From the NCBI GenBank assembly GCA_947457615.1, contig CANGWK010000004.1, positions 62,001 through 126,000 on the forward strand: a DNA stretch of 64,000 bases, read 5' to 3'. Positions 43,375 through 51,560 of this stretch are shown in pieces. This DNA is from Flavobacteriaceae bacterium (GTDB lineage Bacteria; Bacteroidota; Bacteroidia; Flavobacteriales; Flavobacteriaceae). The number at the start of each line of letters is the position of its first letter. The first letter of the stretch is position 1. The notes under the pieces were generated by a model, which was not told the DNA's origin, did no database searches, and saw only the letters and a program-made list of their open reading frames with translations. The translations under genes and the position numbers were made by a program.

Positions 43375-44214
43375 TTAAATGCTGTTAAATTTATAAGTGA
43401 AATAACATTTAGCAAATAATTGAAATTTTTGATAATCGGACACCCGAATTCGAGTGTTTTTTATTTCTGCGGAAGGGGTACTTTTTAATTTGGAAAGTAA
43501 TTTTTTGTAATAAACATAAGCAGTATAAACTCCAAATTTTGCTTCTATTGGTAGGTTTACAATCCCAAGGTATCCTGCTTCAAAATCAGCTTCTATCTCG
43601 GTAATAATGTTGTTTTTAGAGGCTTCATCTAATTTATTTAAATCGGTATTAGGAAAATAGGTTCTATGCAAATCTTCAAAGTCTGCTTTTAAATCTCTTA
43701 AAAAATTTACTTTCTGAAATGCCGATCCTAATCTCATAGCAGACTGTTCTAATTCTTGGTATTTTGCTTCATTTCCATTAACAAAAACTTTTAAGCACAT
43801 TAATCCAACAACATCTGCCGAACCATAAATGTATTCTTTGTATTCACTATCAGTTGCATAATTGGATTTTACTAAATCCATTTTCATGCTTTTCATGAAG
43901 GCATCGATTAACGAGTTTGGAATTTGGAATTTGTGCACCGTATGTTGGAACGAATTTAAAATAGGATTTAAGCTGATTTTATTTTGTAATGCAGCATCCA
44001 AATCTTTTTCAAACATTTCAAACAAATTTTCTTTGTTGTAATCGTGAAATGAATCTACAATTTCATCAGCAAAACGAACAAAACCGTAAATGTTATAAAT
44101 ATCCTGTCTTATAGTTGGTGCAAGCATTTTTACAGCAGAAGAAAACGACGTGCTATACGTGCTTGTTACATTCTTACTGCATTCAAAAGATATGGTGTCA
44201 AAAAGGGATTTCAT
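43375..44214 (-). CDS. crtB: Phytoene synthase CrtB
   Basis: The 279-residue protein belongs to the squalene/phytoene synthase family: the two Asp-rich motifs are RFADEIVDSFHD near residue 50 and KVNFLRDLKADFED near 165. It joins two geranylgeranyl diphosphates into phytoene, the first step of carotenoid synthesis. It lies 14 bases after crtI. Confidence 0.95.
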   Translation of the reverse strand: MKSLFDTISFECSKNVTSTYSTSFSSAVKMLAPTIRQDIYNIYGFVRFADEIVDSFHDYNKENLFEMFEKDLDAALQNKISLNPILNSFQHTVHKFQIPNSLIDAFMKSMKMDLVKSNYATDSEYKEYIYGSADVVGLMCLKVFVNGNEAKYQELEQSAMRLGSAFQKVNFLRDLKADFEDLHRTYFPNTDLNKLDEASKNNIITEIEADFEAGYLGIVNLPIEAKFGVYTAYVYYKKLLSKLKSTPSAEIKNTRIRVSDYQKFQLFAKCYFTYKFNSI

Positions 44215-44228
44215 GCTTTTCTTATAAT

Positions 44229-45689
44229 TTAACTATGTTTTTTTATTAAATCGGCAACTAGTTTTCCAGATATTAATGCTGGAGGTACTCCAGGACCAGG
44301 AACGGTTAATTGACCGGTGAAATATAAACTTTTTACTTTACTACTTTTTAATTTAGGCCTTAAAAATGCTGTTTGCAATAATGTATTCGCCATTCCGTAT
44401 GCATTTCCTTTATAGGAGTTATAAACTTCTTCAAAATCAAGTTTGCAAAAAGACTCTTTAAAGATAATATTTTCTTTTATGTTTTGCTTAGTTAATGTCT
44501 CAAATCTTGAAATTATTTTTTCAAAATAGGTTTCTCTTAATTCTGGCGTATCTTCAATTCCTGGCGCAAGTGGTATTAGGAAAAATCCAGATTCCATTCC
44601 TTCTGGCGCTGCAGTCTTGTCTGTAATTGAAGGAAAATTTGCATAGAATAAAGGATTTTCAGGCCATTTTGGATTATCGTAAATGTCTTTCGCATGTTGG
44701 TTGAAATCCACATCAAAAAACAAAGCATGGTGAGAAATATTCTCTATTTTTTTGTTGAAACCTACATAGAAAAGTAGGGAAGAAGGTGCAAAAGTCTTGC
44801 TTTCCCAATATTTTTCAGAATAGGCTCTATGTTCTGTATCTAATAAAGTCTCCGTGTGATGGTAATCAGCTCCGCTAAGAATAATATCTGCATCGATTCT
44901 TTTTCCCTCTATTTGTAAGGCAACAGCCTTTTTATTTTCTACAATGATTTTCTCAATATTGGAATTGGTTTCAAATTTTACGCCTAATTCCAGAGCCAAA
45001 AGTTCCATTCCACGAACCACATCGTACATCCCACTTTTAGGATGCCAAGTTCCCATGCCAAAATCTGCATAATTCATAAAACTATAAAACGAAGGCGTAT
45101 CGGAAGGTTTGGCACCTAGAAATAATACTGGAAATTCTAATATTTGAATTAGTCTTTGGTTTTTAAATTTTTTACGTACGTCTTTACTAATGTTGCTAAA
45201 AAACTGACCTACTTTCAATGCGGTTTCGGTAGTAATTAACTCCAAAGCCGAAACTCCAGGACGGTAAACCAAATCTTTGATAGCAATATCATAATTGCTT
45301 TTGGCTTCAGCCATAAACTTTGCTAAAATTGTACCACTTCCTTCTTCAATTGTTTCAAATGTTTTTATTATTTCTTCTAAATTATCCGCGATACTAATAA
45401 AATCATTAATTCCATAATAAACTCTGTAGGCTGGCGATAATTTTATTAGTTCATAATAATCAGAAGGTTTTTTATTAAAGTCACCAAAAAAACGTTCAAA
45501 AACATCGGGCATCCAGTACCAACTCGGACCCATATCAAAAGTGAATCCGTCTCTTTTTAGTTGACGTGCTCTACCACCAATAGTACTATTTTTTTCATAA
45601 ATTGTTACTGAATTTCCTTGTTGCGCCAAATAACAGCTGGCTGCTAATGCAGAAAATCCAGAACCAATTATTTTGATGTCTTTGTTCAT
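44229..45689 (-). CDS. crtI: Phytoene desaturase CrtI
   Basis: The 486-residue FAD protein begins IKIIGSGFSALAASCYLAQQGNSVTIYEKNSTIGGRA (dinucleotide-binding GxGxxA..E) and contains GFTFDMGPSWYWMPDVFERFF and the C-terminal TGQLTVPGPGVPPALISGKLVA, all hallmarks of bacterial CrtI. It introduces four double bonds in phytoene to give lycopene. No lycopene cyclase gene is seen here. No -7 box was found in its 98-base upstream gap, so it is probably transcribed with carH. Confidence 0.95.
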   Translation of the reverse strand: MNKDIKIIGSGFSALAASCYLAQQGNSVTIYEKNSTIGGRARQLKRDGFTFDMGPSWYWMPDVFERFFGDFNKKPSDYYELIKLSPAYRVYYGINDFISIADNLEEIIKTFETIEEGSGTILAKFMAEAKSNYDIAIKDLVYRPGVSALELITTETALKVGQFFSNISKDVRKKFKNQRLIQILEFPVLFLGAKPSDTPSFYSFMNYADFGMGTWHPKSGMYDVVRGMELLALELGVKFETNSNIEKIIVENKKAVALQIEGKRIDADIILSGADYHHTETLLDTEHRAYSEKYWESKTFAPSSLLFYVGFNKKIENISHHALFFDVDFNQHAKDIYDNPKWPENPLFYANFPSITDKTAAPEGMESGFFLIPLAPGIEDTPELRETYFEKIISRFETLTKQNIKENIIFKESFCKLDFEEVYNSYKGNAYGMANTLLQTAFLRPKLKSSKVKSLYFTGQLTVPGPGVPPALISGKLVADLIKKHS

Positions 45690-45740
45690 ATATTTATTTA
45701 ATTTACTAAGCTTATTTTATAAAGTCTTTATATGATTTTG

Positions 45741-45760
45741 TTAGAGATTTTTTTCTCTAA
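45741..45760. promoter_or_regulatory. Inverted repeat between carH-like gene and crtI
   Basis: TTAGAGA and TCTCTAA enclose six T residues. It could be a weak attenuator or protein site; no T run follows on the minus strand. Confidence 0.35.
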
Positions 45761-45787
45761 ATGAATACGATTTTCTATGTAAAATTA

Positions 45788-46684
45788 TTACAATTCGGTT
45801 ATTAATTCGCTTATAGTATCAAATTTTCTAACAGATTCACTGAGGATTGTAGTATCAATATTTTGAACATTTCTACCAATGATCCAGAGTTGCGAATCTT
45901 CAACTAAAATTTGTTCTTTTAATTCTTGAATATAAGGATTAATCTTATTTTTTATTGGTTCAACTGTAGAATAACACACGTAAACTATGTTGTTGAAGTA
46001 TTTTTTTAAATCTTTCAAACTATCTATAGGAACGCTTTGCCCTAAATAAATACTCTTGTAGCCACTGGATAGAATCTCATAATTAAGGTACATTAATCCC
46101 AGTTCGTGCACTTCATCCATTGGTAAATAAAGCACAAATAATTTATCTTCTCTTGTTGGGCTTTGACTTTGAATTTTTTCGGTTATAACCAATAATTTTA
46201 ACTTGATCAAATAACTAATAAAATGTTCGTGAGAAGGGCTTACAGTTTCTGCTTGCCACAACAAACCAATTTCTTCCATTAACGGAATAAATACCTCAAA
46301 AAACACTTCTCGAAAAGACTTTTCAGACAGTAAAGCCTCGTAAGTATCCAAAAACAATTTCTGATCAAAGTTCATCATCGCCATTTTAAAAGAACTTATG
46401 GCATGACTTTTAGCACTTTTATTTGAAATTATTTCTTGAACTAATTCCGGAATTTTCTCACTTGGTAACTTAGAAATCTTAGAGATTTTATAACCATAAT
46501 CGTGTAACAAGGTGATATTTAGTAATTTTTGAAGAGCATGTAAGTCGTAAAACCGAATGTTGGTATCGGTTCGCATAGGTTCTAAAACATTATAGCGCTT
46601 CTCCCAAATACGAATAGTATGTGCTTTTATTCCCGATAAATTTTCTAAATCCTTAATAGTAAAAGTGTTTTTAACACTACCCAT
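45788..46684 (-). CDS. carH: CarH-like MerR regulator with B12-binding light-sensor domain
   Basis: The 298-residue protein has a MerR winged helix at 8-75 (IKAHTIRIWEKRYNVLEPMRTDTNIRFYD). A four-helix B12 cap domain follows with the W-x9-EH motif intact (W143, E153, H154). A Rossmann B12-binding domain from about 182 has the ExHxxG motif E191-V-H193-E-L-G196, where the His would ligate cobalt. In CarH, darkness and adenosylcobalamin favour a DNA-bound tetramer that light disrupts, relieving repression of carotenoid genes. Placement ahead of crtIBZ supports the same job. Confidence 0.9.
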   Translation of the reverse strand: MGSVKNTFTIKDLENLSGIKAHTIRIWEKRYNVLEPMRTDTNIRFYDLHALQKLLNITLLHDYGYKISKISKLPSEKIPELVQEIISNKSAKSHAISSFKMAMMNFDQKLFLDTYEALLSEKSFREVFFEVFIPLMEEIGLLWQAETVSPSHEHFISYLIKLKLLVITEKIQSQSPTREDKLFVLYLPMDEVHELGLMYLNYEILSSGYKSIYLGQSVPIDSLKDLKKYFNNIVYVCYSTVEPIKNKINPYIQELKEQILVEDSQLWIIGRNVQNIDTTILSESVRKFDTISELITEL

Positions 46685-46694
46685 GGCTCTTTGT

Positions 46695-46712
46695 TTTTGT
46701 TTAACAAAAGTA
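46695..46712 (-). promoter_or_regulatory. Promoter box and candidate CarH operator
   Basis: Minus-strand TACTTTTG at 46705-46712 is the -7 box. TTTTGTTTAACAAAA at 46695-46709 is a 15-base palindrome (7+1+7) overlapping it, so a bound repressor would mask the promoter. The remaining 395-base gap to 47080 shows nothing else. Confidence 0.55.
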
Positions 46713-47080
46713 GTAAAAATATGAACAATAAAATTTAAATGGAGGTAAATAAATGAATTTGGTTTTTTTCATTTATTAAGAAGGAGTTGGTATTGTTTTA
46801 TTCTTTATTTTAAAAGGTATCCTTGTACCATTTTTGAGGGTTAGATCTATATAATTTGAAATAGAGTTGTATGAATTTTCATTTCTTATTATGTGATCAT
46901 GAAATAGAAATGCCAATTAAAATCTTCAAAATTAGGTATATGAATTTTAATAAATTAGGTAGTTAATAAACGCCAACCAGACTTGATAATGTTTTTGTTT
47001 TAACCTCTTTATCTTATACTATTAAACTATCTATTTCATAAAATTAAACCAAAAAATTTTAACTATCAAATAGATTTTGA

Positions 47081-47326
47081 TTAATCGTAATTAACATTTT
47101 CAATTTCTTTGAAAATTTCTTGAACATTAATATCTAAAGCAAACCAAAAACGCAAGAATAGATCTAAGGTCATTCTTTGTTTGGAATCAAATACTCTTCT
47201 TACAGTAGTTTCTGAACATAATGATGCTTTTGCAAATTTTGTTTTATTTACTTCAAACTTAATTAGGAAAATTTTATAAATTTTATTTACAAGTTTTATC
47301 TCTATTTGTTCAAAACGATTCTGCAT
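47081..47326 (-). CDS. Small HTH (XRE-like) protein
   Basis: The 81-residue protein has a helix-turn-helix-like core, EVNKTKFAKASLCSETTVRRVFDSKQRMTLDLFLRFWFALDINVQEIF, akin to XRE-type DNA-binding proteins, with a short helical N-terminus. Codon use is as AT-rich as the neighbours. The target is unknown. The assignment is from the pattern of helix and turn residues only. Confidence 0.55.
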   Translation of the reverse strand: MQNRFEQIEIKLVNKIYKIFLIKFEVNKTKFAKASLCSETTVRRVFDSKQRMTLDLFLRFWFALDINVQEIFKEIENVNYD

Positions 47327-47369
47327 TTAACAAAGAAAATAAAGAAAAAATTTAAAAAATTATTTTGGC

Positions 47370-47402
47370 TTGACTTATAAGTTGAATTATTTTTTATATT
47401 TG
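47370..47402 (+). promoter_or_regulatory. Promoter of the outer-membrane protein gene at 47534
   Basis: TTG (47370-47372) and TATATTTG (47395-47402) are 22 bases apart. Transcription would start near 47408 and give a leader of about 125 bases. Confidence 0.65.
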
Positions 47403-47481
47403 CAACAATTAATAGTCACTAATATGAATAAATAGTGTCTTAAATAGAAAATCATCAATAAAAAGAATCGAAATATTAATA

Positions 47482-47512
47482 AACAGGGAAGCCGAAAACT
47501 GTCTAGAGTAAG
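47482..47512 (+). promoter_or_regulatory. Twin 31-nt leader element, copy 1
   Basis: AACAGGGAAGCCG followed by AAAACTGTCTAGAGTAAG is repeated exactly at 48170-48200. Both copies lie 21-26 bases before an ATG. ACAG and CTGT can close a small hairpin. Flanking sequences differ, so this is not duplicated gene context. Confidence 0.8.
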
Positions 47513-47533
47513 CAAAAACAAAAACAAACAAAA

Positions 47534-48103
47534 ATGAAAAAAATTGTATTATTATTTATTAGCTTATTGGCTTTTAGCTCATTAAAAGCGCAAGATTCAA
47601 AAGCTTATTTAGGAGTTTCTGTTGGATATGCTATTCCAGGCGGTGACGGATCTGATAATTTAAATTCTGGCATTAATTTAGGATTTATAAATTTCGGATA
47701 TCGTTTTAGCAAGGCATGGGGTGCAACATTAAATTTAACTTCTTCTGGTTTTGCCTACAAAAATACTGGTGCACTAGGAGTTGCTGTTTTTTCAGTTGGA
47801 CCAATGTATTCTGCCAGCTTAAGTGAAAAACTATCTCTTGATTTAAAACCACAATATGCTATTAGTATTGTAGGAAAAGAGTCAGGGACTGGTTATGATG
47901 ACGCAACATTAAGAGGCTCAGGAATTGTATTAGGGAGTTCTTTAAATTTTGGTGTAACTAAAGGATTTAAATTGTCTTTAAATCTAGATTATACAACTGG
48001 AAAATGGAATGAACTTGAAATGGGTGGTACTACCTATAAAGTGACTTCTAAAAATAGTATAAGTTCACTTGTTATGGGTGCTGGTTTGAGGTATAATTTT
48101 TAA
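47534..48103 (+). CDS. Small outer-membrane beta-barrel protein
   Basis: The 189-residue protein has a signal peptide (IVLLFISLLAFSSLKAQ), then an alternating-residue barrel pattern (KAYLGVSVGYAIPG; GINLGFINFGYRFSKAWGATLNLT) and a final aromatic strand (LVMGAGLRYNF). It resembles the outer-membrane beta-barrel/OmpX-like group; the role is unknown. Its leader holds the first copy of the twin 31-nt element, shared with the next gene. Confidence 0.85.
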   Translation: MKKIVLLFISLLAFSSLKAQDSKAYLGVSVGYAIPGGDGSDNLNSGINLGFINFGYRFSKAWGATLNLTSSGFAYKNTGALGVAVFSVGPMYSASLSEKLSLDLKPQYAISIVGKESGTGYDDATLRGSGIVLGSSLNFGVTKGFKLSLNLDYTTGKWNELEMGGTTYKVTSKNSISSLVMGAGLRYNF

Positions 48104-48169
48104 ATAAGTCCAATAATAAATAATGTTTTATTGAGTTGGACTTTTCCATTTTTTAGCCTAATAAAATGT

Positions 48170-48200
48170 AACAGGGAAGCCGAAAACTGTCTAGAGTAAG
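48170..48200 (+). promoter_or_regulatory. Twin 31-nt leader element, copy 2
   Basis: Identical, base for base, to 47482-47512. It lies 26 bases before the ATG at 48227, in the intergenic space after the outer-membrane protein gene. Confidence 0.8.
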
Positions 48201-48226
48201 AACAAATTATATATTATTTATATCTT

Positions 48227-48679
48227 ATGAAAAAATTAAATTATTTATTTTTATTAATTCCGTTTTTATTATTATCGTGTTCCAAAGATTCAGCAACAGC
48301 CGAAACACCAACACCAACATATAGTGTTCAAGGTCTCTGGAAAACCACATCTGCTGTATTAAATGGAGTTGAAAAATTTGGGGGTACAAATACTGTTAAA
48401 AGTGAATTGAATTATTTTAATGCAGACGGAAGTTTAAGCACTCAATCATTTACTGATACTAACTTCTCCACATTAATTAGCTATTCGTCAGGAACTTATT
48501 CCATACCGAATACTTCAACAATAAATATGTCTGCCAATGCATACAATGCATCTGGGGCTTTTTTAGCTACATATAATGTGTCTTGCCAAGTTCAATTAAT
48601 TAATTCAACCCAACTGCAATTAAAAATTCTTAATTATCCTGCAGCTAATGATGTTTATGTAAAAAAGTTTGTAAGATAA
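48227..48679 (+). CDS. Lipoprotein with a lipocalin-like domain
   Basis: The 150-residue protein has a lipoprotein signal (LNYLFLLIPFLLLSC, Cys at about residue 18), then a lipocalin-like beta pattern beginning VQGLWKTTSAVLNGVE. It is probably a surface or periplasmic lipoprotein with no known ligand. The preceding leader carries the second 31-nt element, and it terminates at an AAAAGAGCAAC-type hairpin. Confidence 0.8.
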   Translation: MKKLNYLFLLIPFLLLSCSKDSATAETPTPTYSVQGLWKTTSAVLNGVEKFGGTNTVKSELNYFNADGSLSTQSFTDTNFSTLISYSSGTYSIPNTSTINMSANAYNASGAFLATYNVSCQVQLINSTQLQLKILNYPAANDVYVKKFVR

Positions 48680-48709
48680 AATATTCTAAGAACTATAATA
48701 AAAATTAAA

Positions 48710-48739
48710 AAAAAGAGCAACCTCCCAGTTGCTCTTTTT
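48710..48739. terminator. AGAGCAAC-type terminator, copy 1
   Basis: AAAAAGAGCAAC and GTTGCTCTTTTT form a stem with a CTCCCA loop. It serves both the lipoprotein gene and the convergent gene at 48758-49078. Confidence 0.85.
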
Positions 48740-48757
48740 ATTTACAGAAATACAAAT

Positions 48758-49078
48758 TTAATCTGCCATCATTTCTAAATTTTCTCTTTTAATGAAACCT
48801 TTAGTTACTTGCCCTTTTTGATTTCTAAATTCTACATAAACGTATTCTCTATCTGAGTATTTGCATGCAGTCCAAACCATGTCATCCATTACTAGATATC
48901 CTTTACGTTGCACAAATCTTGCTCTAGTGCCAATGTGATCAGCATTATAAAAATAGGCTTTTTCAGTAACAACCATAAACTGGCATCCTGGCAATGGGGT
49001 TCGACTTGGCCTTCTTTGTGCATTCAATGTGTAGCAAATTGCAAATAAAAAACTGAATAGTATAATTGTTTTTTTCAA
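48758..49078 (-). CDS. Small secreted protein with SH3-like fold, unknown role
   Basis: The 106-residue protein has a signal peptide (IILFSFLFAICYTLNAQ). The rest (FMVVTEKAYFYNADHIGTRARFVQRKGYLVMDDMVW ... EYVYVEFRNQKGQVTKGFIKREN) looks like a bacterial SH3-type beta domain. No relative with a known job was recognised. It shares a terminator with the convergent lipoprotein gene. Confidence 0.75.
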   Translation of the reverse strand: MKKTIILFSFLFAICYTLNAQRRPSRTPLPGCQFMVVTEKAYFYNADHIGTRARFVQRKGYLVMDDMVWTACKYSDREYVYVEFRNQKGQVTKGFIKRENLEMMAD

Positions 49079-49127
49079 GATTTAAATGTTTTTAGTTTAG
49101 GTAATTAATTTTTTTTAAAGATTGTAA

Positions 49128-49675
49128 TTAATCTAATTCGCAATAGGTGTCATATTTGACTAATTCTGAAGTAACTATTGCTTTAGTTTTATCTTCTATT
49201 AAGTCTATCTTAATATTTGTTTTTGAAGCTGTGCAACTAAAATATTTTTTTTCTAAAGGAAAGAATATATAATAATTTCCATCATACTCTGGCATCCAAA
49301 AATAGCTTTTACTATCAATTATTTTATTTTGAATCGAAACACTTATTTTGATTTTTTTATCCCCTAACTTATATTTTAAGGGAAGTGCTTTAGAGCCAAA
49401 TGATATGAATAGAAAAGTGTTTTTAAACATGGCATTATAACCATTCTCTTCTTTAGTATCAATGTTGCGTACATCTAAATTTCCCCTTCAAATTTTTTTT
49501 GATTTCGAAAGCGAATTTCATTAATTAAAATTACATTCTTTTGATTTACACTATAAAGAGAATCAATAATTTTATTTGAATTTAAGGTAGCGTTCTCTTT
49601 AGCATAAATATTTTGAGTAATAAAATAAAAGGAACATATAAAAGAAGTTATTAATGTGTATGGTTTTATTTTCAT
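49128..49675 (-). pseudogene. Secreted protein broken by a one-base frameshift
   Basis: The track shows two ORFs, 49475-49675 and 49128-49430. The first has a signal peptide and ends KKFEGEI; the second begins MFKN after a 44-base gap. Adding one G to the GGGG run (plus-strand CCCC at 49483-49486) joins them into one frame: KKFEGGNLDVRNIDTKEENGYNAMFKN. The combined protein would have about 182 residues, secreted, of unknown function. Either a recent mutation or a sequencing error is possible. Confidence 0.7.
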
Positions 49676-49799
49676 GATTATTTTATTAATTTACACAAAT
49701 ATATATATATTAAACTATAATTTAAGATTTTTTATTGATATATTATGCAAATTTGGTTTTATTTTTTCTTACATTTGATTTGAATCTAAATTAGAAATT

Positions 49800-50609
49800 A
49801 TGAAAAAAATAGTATTTATTGTTTTAATATTTGTCACCTCACTATCTTATAGTCAAACGGCAGAGGAATATTTCAAAAAAGCTCAAGATAAATTTAGAAT
49901 AAATCAAGGCAGTATAGGTGCTATAGAAGATTTTACCATTGCTATTAATTTAAACCCTAAATATGAAGAAGCTTACTATTGGAGAGGGATAATTAAACAT
50001 GAATTAGGAGACTTTCAAGGGGCCATAGAAGATTTTACTGAAGCAATAGAAATCAATCCAAAAAGTGATGCATATAAAGAAAGAGGAATAACTAAAAATG
50101 ATATACATTACTACCTAGGAGCCATATAAGACTTAACTAAAGCCATTAATTTAAACCCTGAAAATGATTCAAATTATTGTGAAAGAGGATTTTCTAAATT
50201 AAAGTTAAATGACAATTTAGGTGCGGAATTAGATTTTAAAAAAGCTATTGAAATTGGAGAATATTCTTCCAATTCTTATTATGCTAGAGGTCTTTTTTGG
50301 TTTCAAAAAAAAGAATATAGATTAGCTATAGCAGATTATTCTAAAGCGATTGAAATATACCCTGAAGACTTTGTTTCATATTTCGCAAGGGGGTTGACAA
50401 GACAATATCTCAATGACCACAAAGGAGCAATAGCGGATTTCACAAAAGTTATCATTATTGACCCTAAAATGTTGGGTTTTGATGCTTATTATTATAGAGG
50501 AGTTTCTAAAATAAAGTTAAATAATAAAAATGGTGCTTGTTTAGATTTTAAAAAAGGTGGTGACCCTTTAGGAAAAGCTGATGAAATGATTAAAAAATAT
50601 TGTAAATAA
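49800..50609 (+). pseudogene. TPR protein with an in-frame TAA
   Basis: The ORF starts ATGAAAAAAATAGTATTT with a signal peptide (IVFIVLIFVTSLSYSQ) and TPR repeats (AINLNPKYEEAYYWRGIIKHELGDFQGAIEDFTEAIEINPK). At 50127-50129 a TAA stops translation inside a repeat (YLGAI-stop-DLTKAINLNPEN), but the frame continues through at least three more repeats to 50609. One C-to-T change (CAA to TAA) accounts for it. The intact form is a 269-residue TPR scaffold protein. The track's third ORF (50394-50609) is the end of this gene. Confidence 0.85.
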
Positions 50610-50610
50610 A

Positions 50611-50640
50611 AAAAAGAGCAACCACCCAGTTGCTCTTTTT
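50611..50640 (+). terminator. AGAGCAAC-type terminator, copy 2
   Basis: AAAAAGAGCAAC and GTTGCTCTTTTT enclose CACCCA, almost the same as copy 1 at 48710. Confidence 0.85.
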
Positions 50641-50689
50641 TTGATTACACAAGGATTGACTTCTTACTTACCAACTAATTATCCATTAT

Positions 50690-50753
50690 AAAAAAAGAAA
50701 TCCAAATAAAACAATTTTAAGCAAGCTTGATTGTTTTATTTGGATTTCTTTTT
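50690..50753. repeat. Long hairpin unit A
   Basis: AAAAGAAATCCAAATAAAAC pairs with its complement across a short loop. It resembles two more hairpins at 51561 and 51677. The rest of the gap to 50935 shows no gene. Confidence 0.75.
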
Positions 50754-50935
50754 AATTTGTGTTAAAGGCACATTGTAATAAACGTTTTGTTCAGTAACAG
50801 TTGAGTAAGTTGTTGTATTTACTTATCTTATGATTTTCAAAGTTTTAGATTTCAATACCAAAGCATTTAATATCTCCTTCAAAGTAAAAGTTCAAATTCT
50901 CAGAGGTCTTTAAAGAACATTAGGAATAACAAAGT

Positions 50936-51124
50936 TTACTTTTCTGTTTCTTCCTCTTTTATGAAAATCTTATCCAAAGTTTTTCCTAATTTGGTTTCTT
51001 CTTTGGGTACGTTAGGATAATTTTCTTCTCTTTGTTTTTTACTTGAGTGTACGATATTCCACAGAGTGAAATACATATAAAATGCAAAGATAACTGCTCC
51101 TACGATAAAAAATCCAACACTCAC
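50936..51124 (-). CDS. Small membrane protein, coupled to upstream small ORF
   Basis: The 62-residue protein begins at GTG 51124 (MSVGFFIVGAVIFAFYMYFTLW), one membrane helix followed by a charged tail (KKQREENYPNVPKEETKLGK). The upstream ORF's TGA overlaps this GTG (GTGA), so translation is likely coupled and the track's longer start at 51178 is unlikely. Function unknown. Confidence 0.65.
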   Translation of the reverse strand: MSVGFFIVGAVIFAFYMYFTLWNIVHSSKKQREENYPNVPKEETKLGKTLDKIFIKEEETEK

Positions 51125-51294
51125 GATGTTCTTCTTTGACGGATTACTAAAGCAAATAATAAAATTGTTCCAGGCCAATGTGCTGAATAAAGCGCTTCTT
51201 CATGTCTTCCGAGAAGGCCTAGCGAAATGGAATACATCATGCAAATAAATGCAAGAATAACAGGGTACCACTTAAAAATAAATAATCTAATCAT
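51121..51294 (-). CDS. 57-residue membrane protein
   Basis: This ORF is missing from the track because of its length. It begins MIRLFIFKWYPVILAFICMM and has two predicted helices (one near residues 8-25, another near 40-50), then a short basic end (RQRRTS). A TATATTTG box lies upstream at 51316. It overlaps the next gene by 4 bases. No family was recognised. Confidence 0.65.
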   Translation of the reverse strand: MIRLFIFKWYPVILAFICMMYSISLGLLGRHEEALYSAHWPGTILLFALVIRQRRTS

Positions 51295-51315
51295 AGTTTT
51301 TTTTTACTTTAAACA

Positions 51316-51323
51316 CAAATATA
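51316..51323 (-). promoter_or_regulatory. -7 promoter box of the small membrane-protein pair
   Basis: Minus-strand TATATTTG, 22 bases before the ATG at 51294. Confidence 0.5.
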
Positions 51324-51560
51324 TCGATTTTAAATTTGTAAAAAGTGTAAAATAGGAAGTTTTTATGAAATATTTTATTTTTAATTAAAATCGAATAATG
51401 TAGATATACTCTTGTTAAAATTAGTAAGAATTTTGTTTGCTTTACTTGAGTGCAAAGAGTTTTGTAATGTATGTTAATAATGAAACTGAAAGCTATTTAA
51501 CGGATGATTTTGTTTCTGAATTTTACATGAACTGGTACCTCCCAACAAAGCTAATCTTTA

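Noticed and set aside
46713-47080. Gap upstream of the carH-like gene
   Set aside because: Only AT-rich sequence was seen; no RNA gene or small ORF with features.
49128-49430. Treating the 100-residue ORF as a separate gene
   Set aside because: A single-base shift at the G run joins it smoothly to the signal-peptide ORF upstream.
50394-50609. Treating the 71-residue ORF as a separate gene
   Set aside because: It is in frame with the interrupted TPR gene and continues its repeats.
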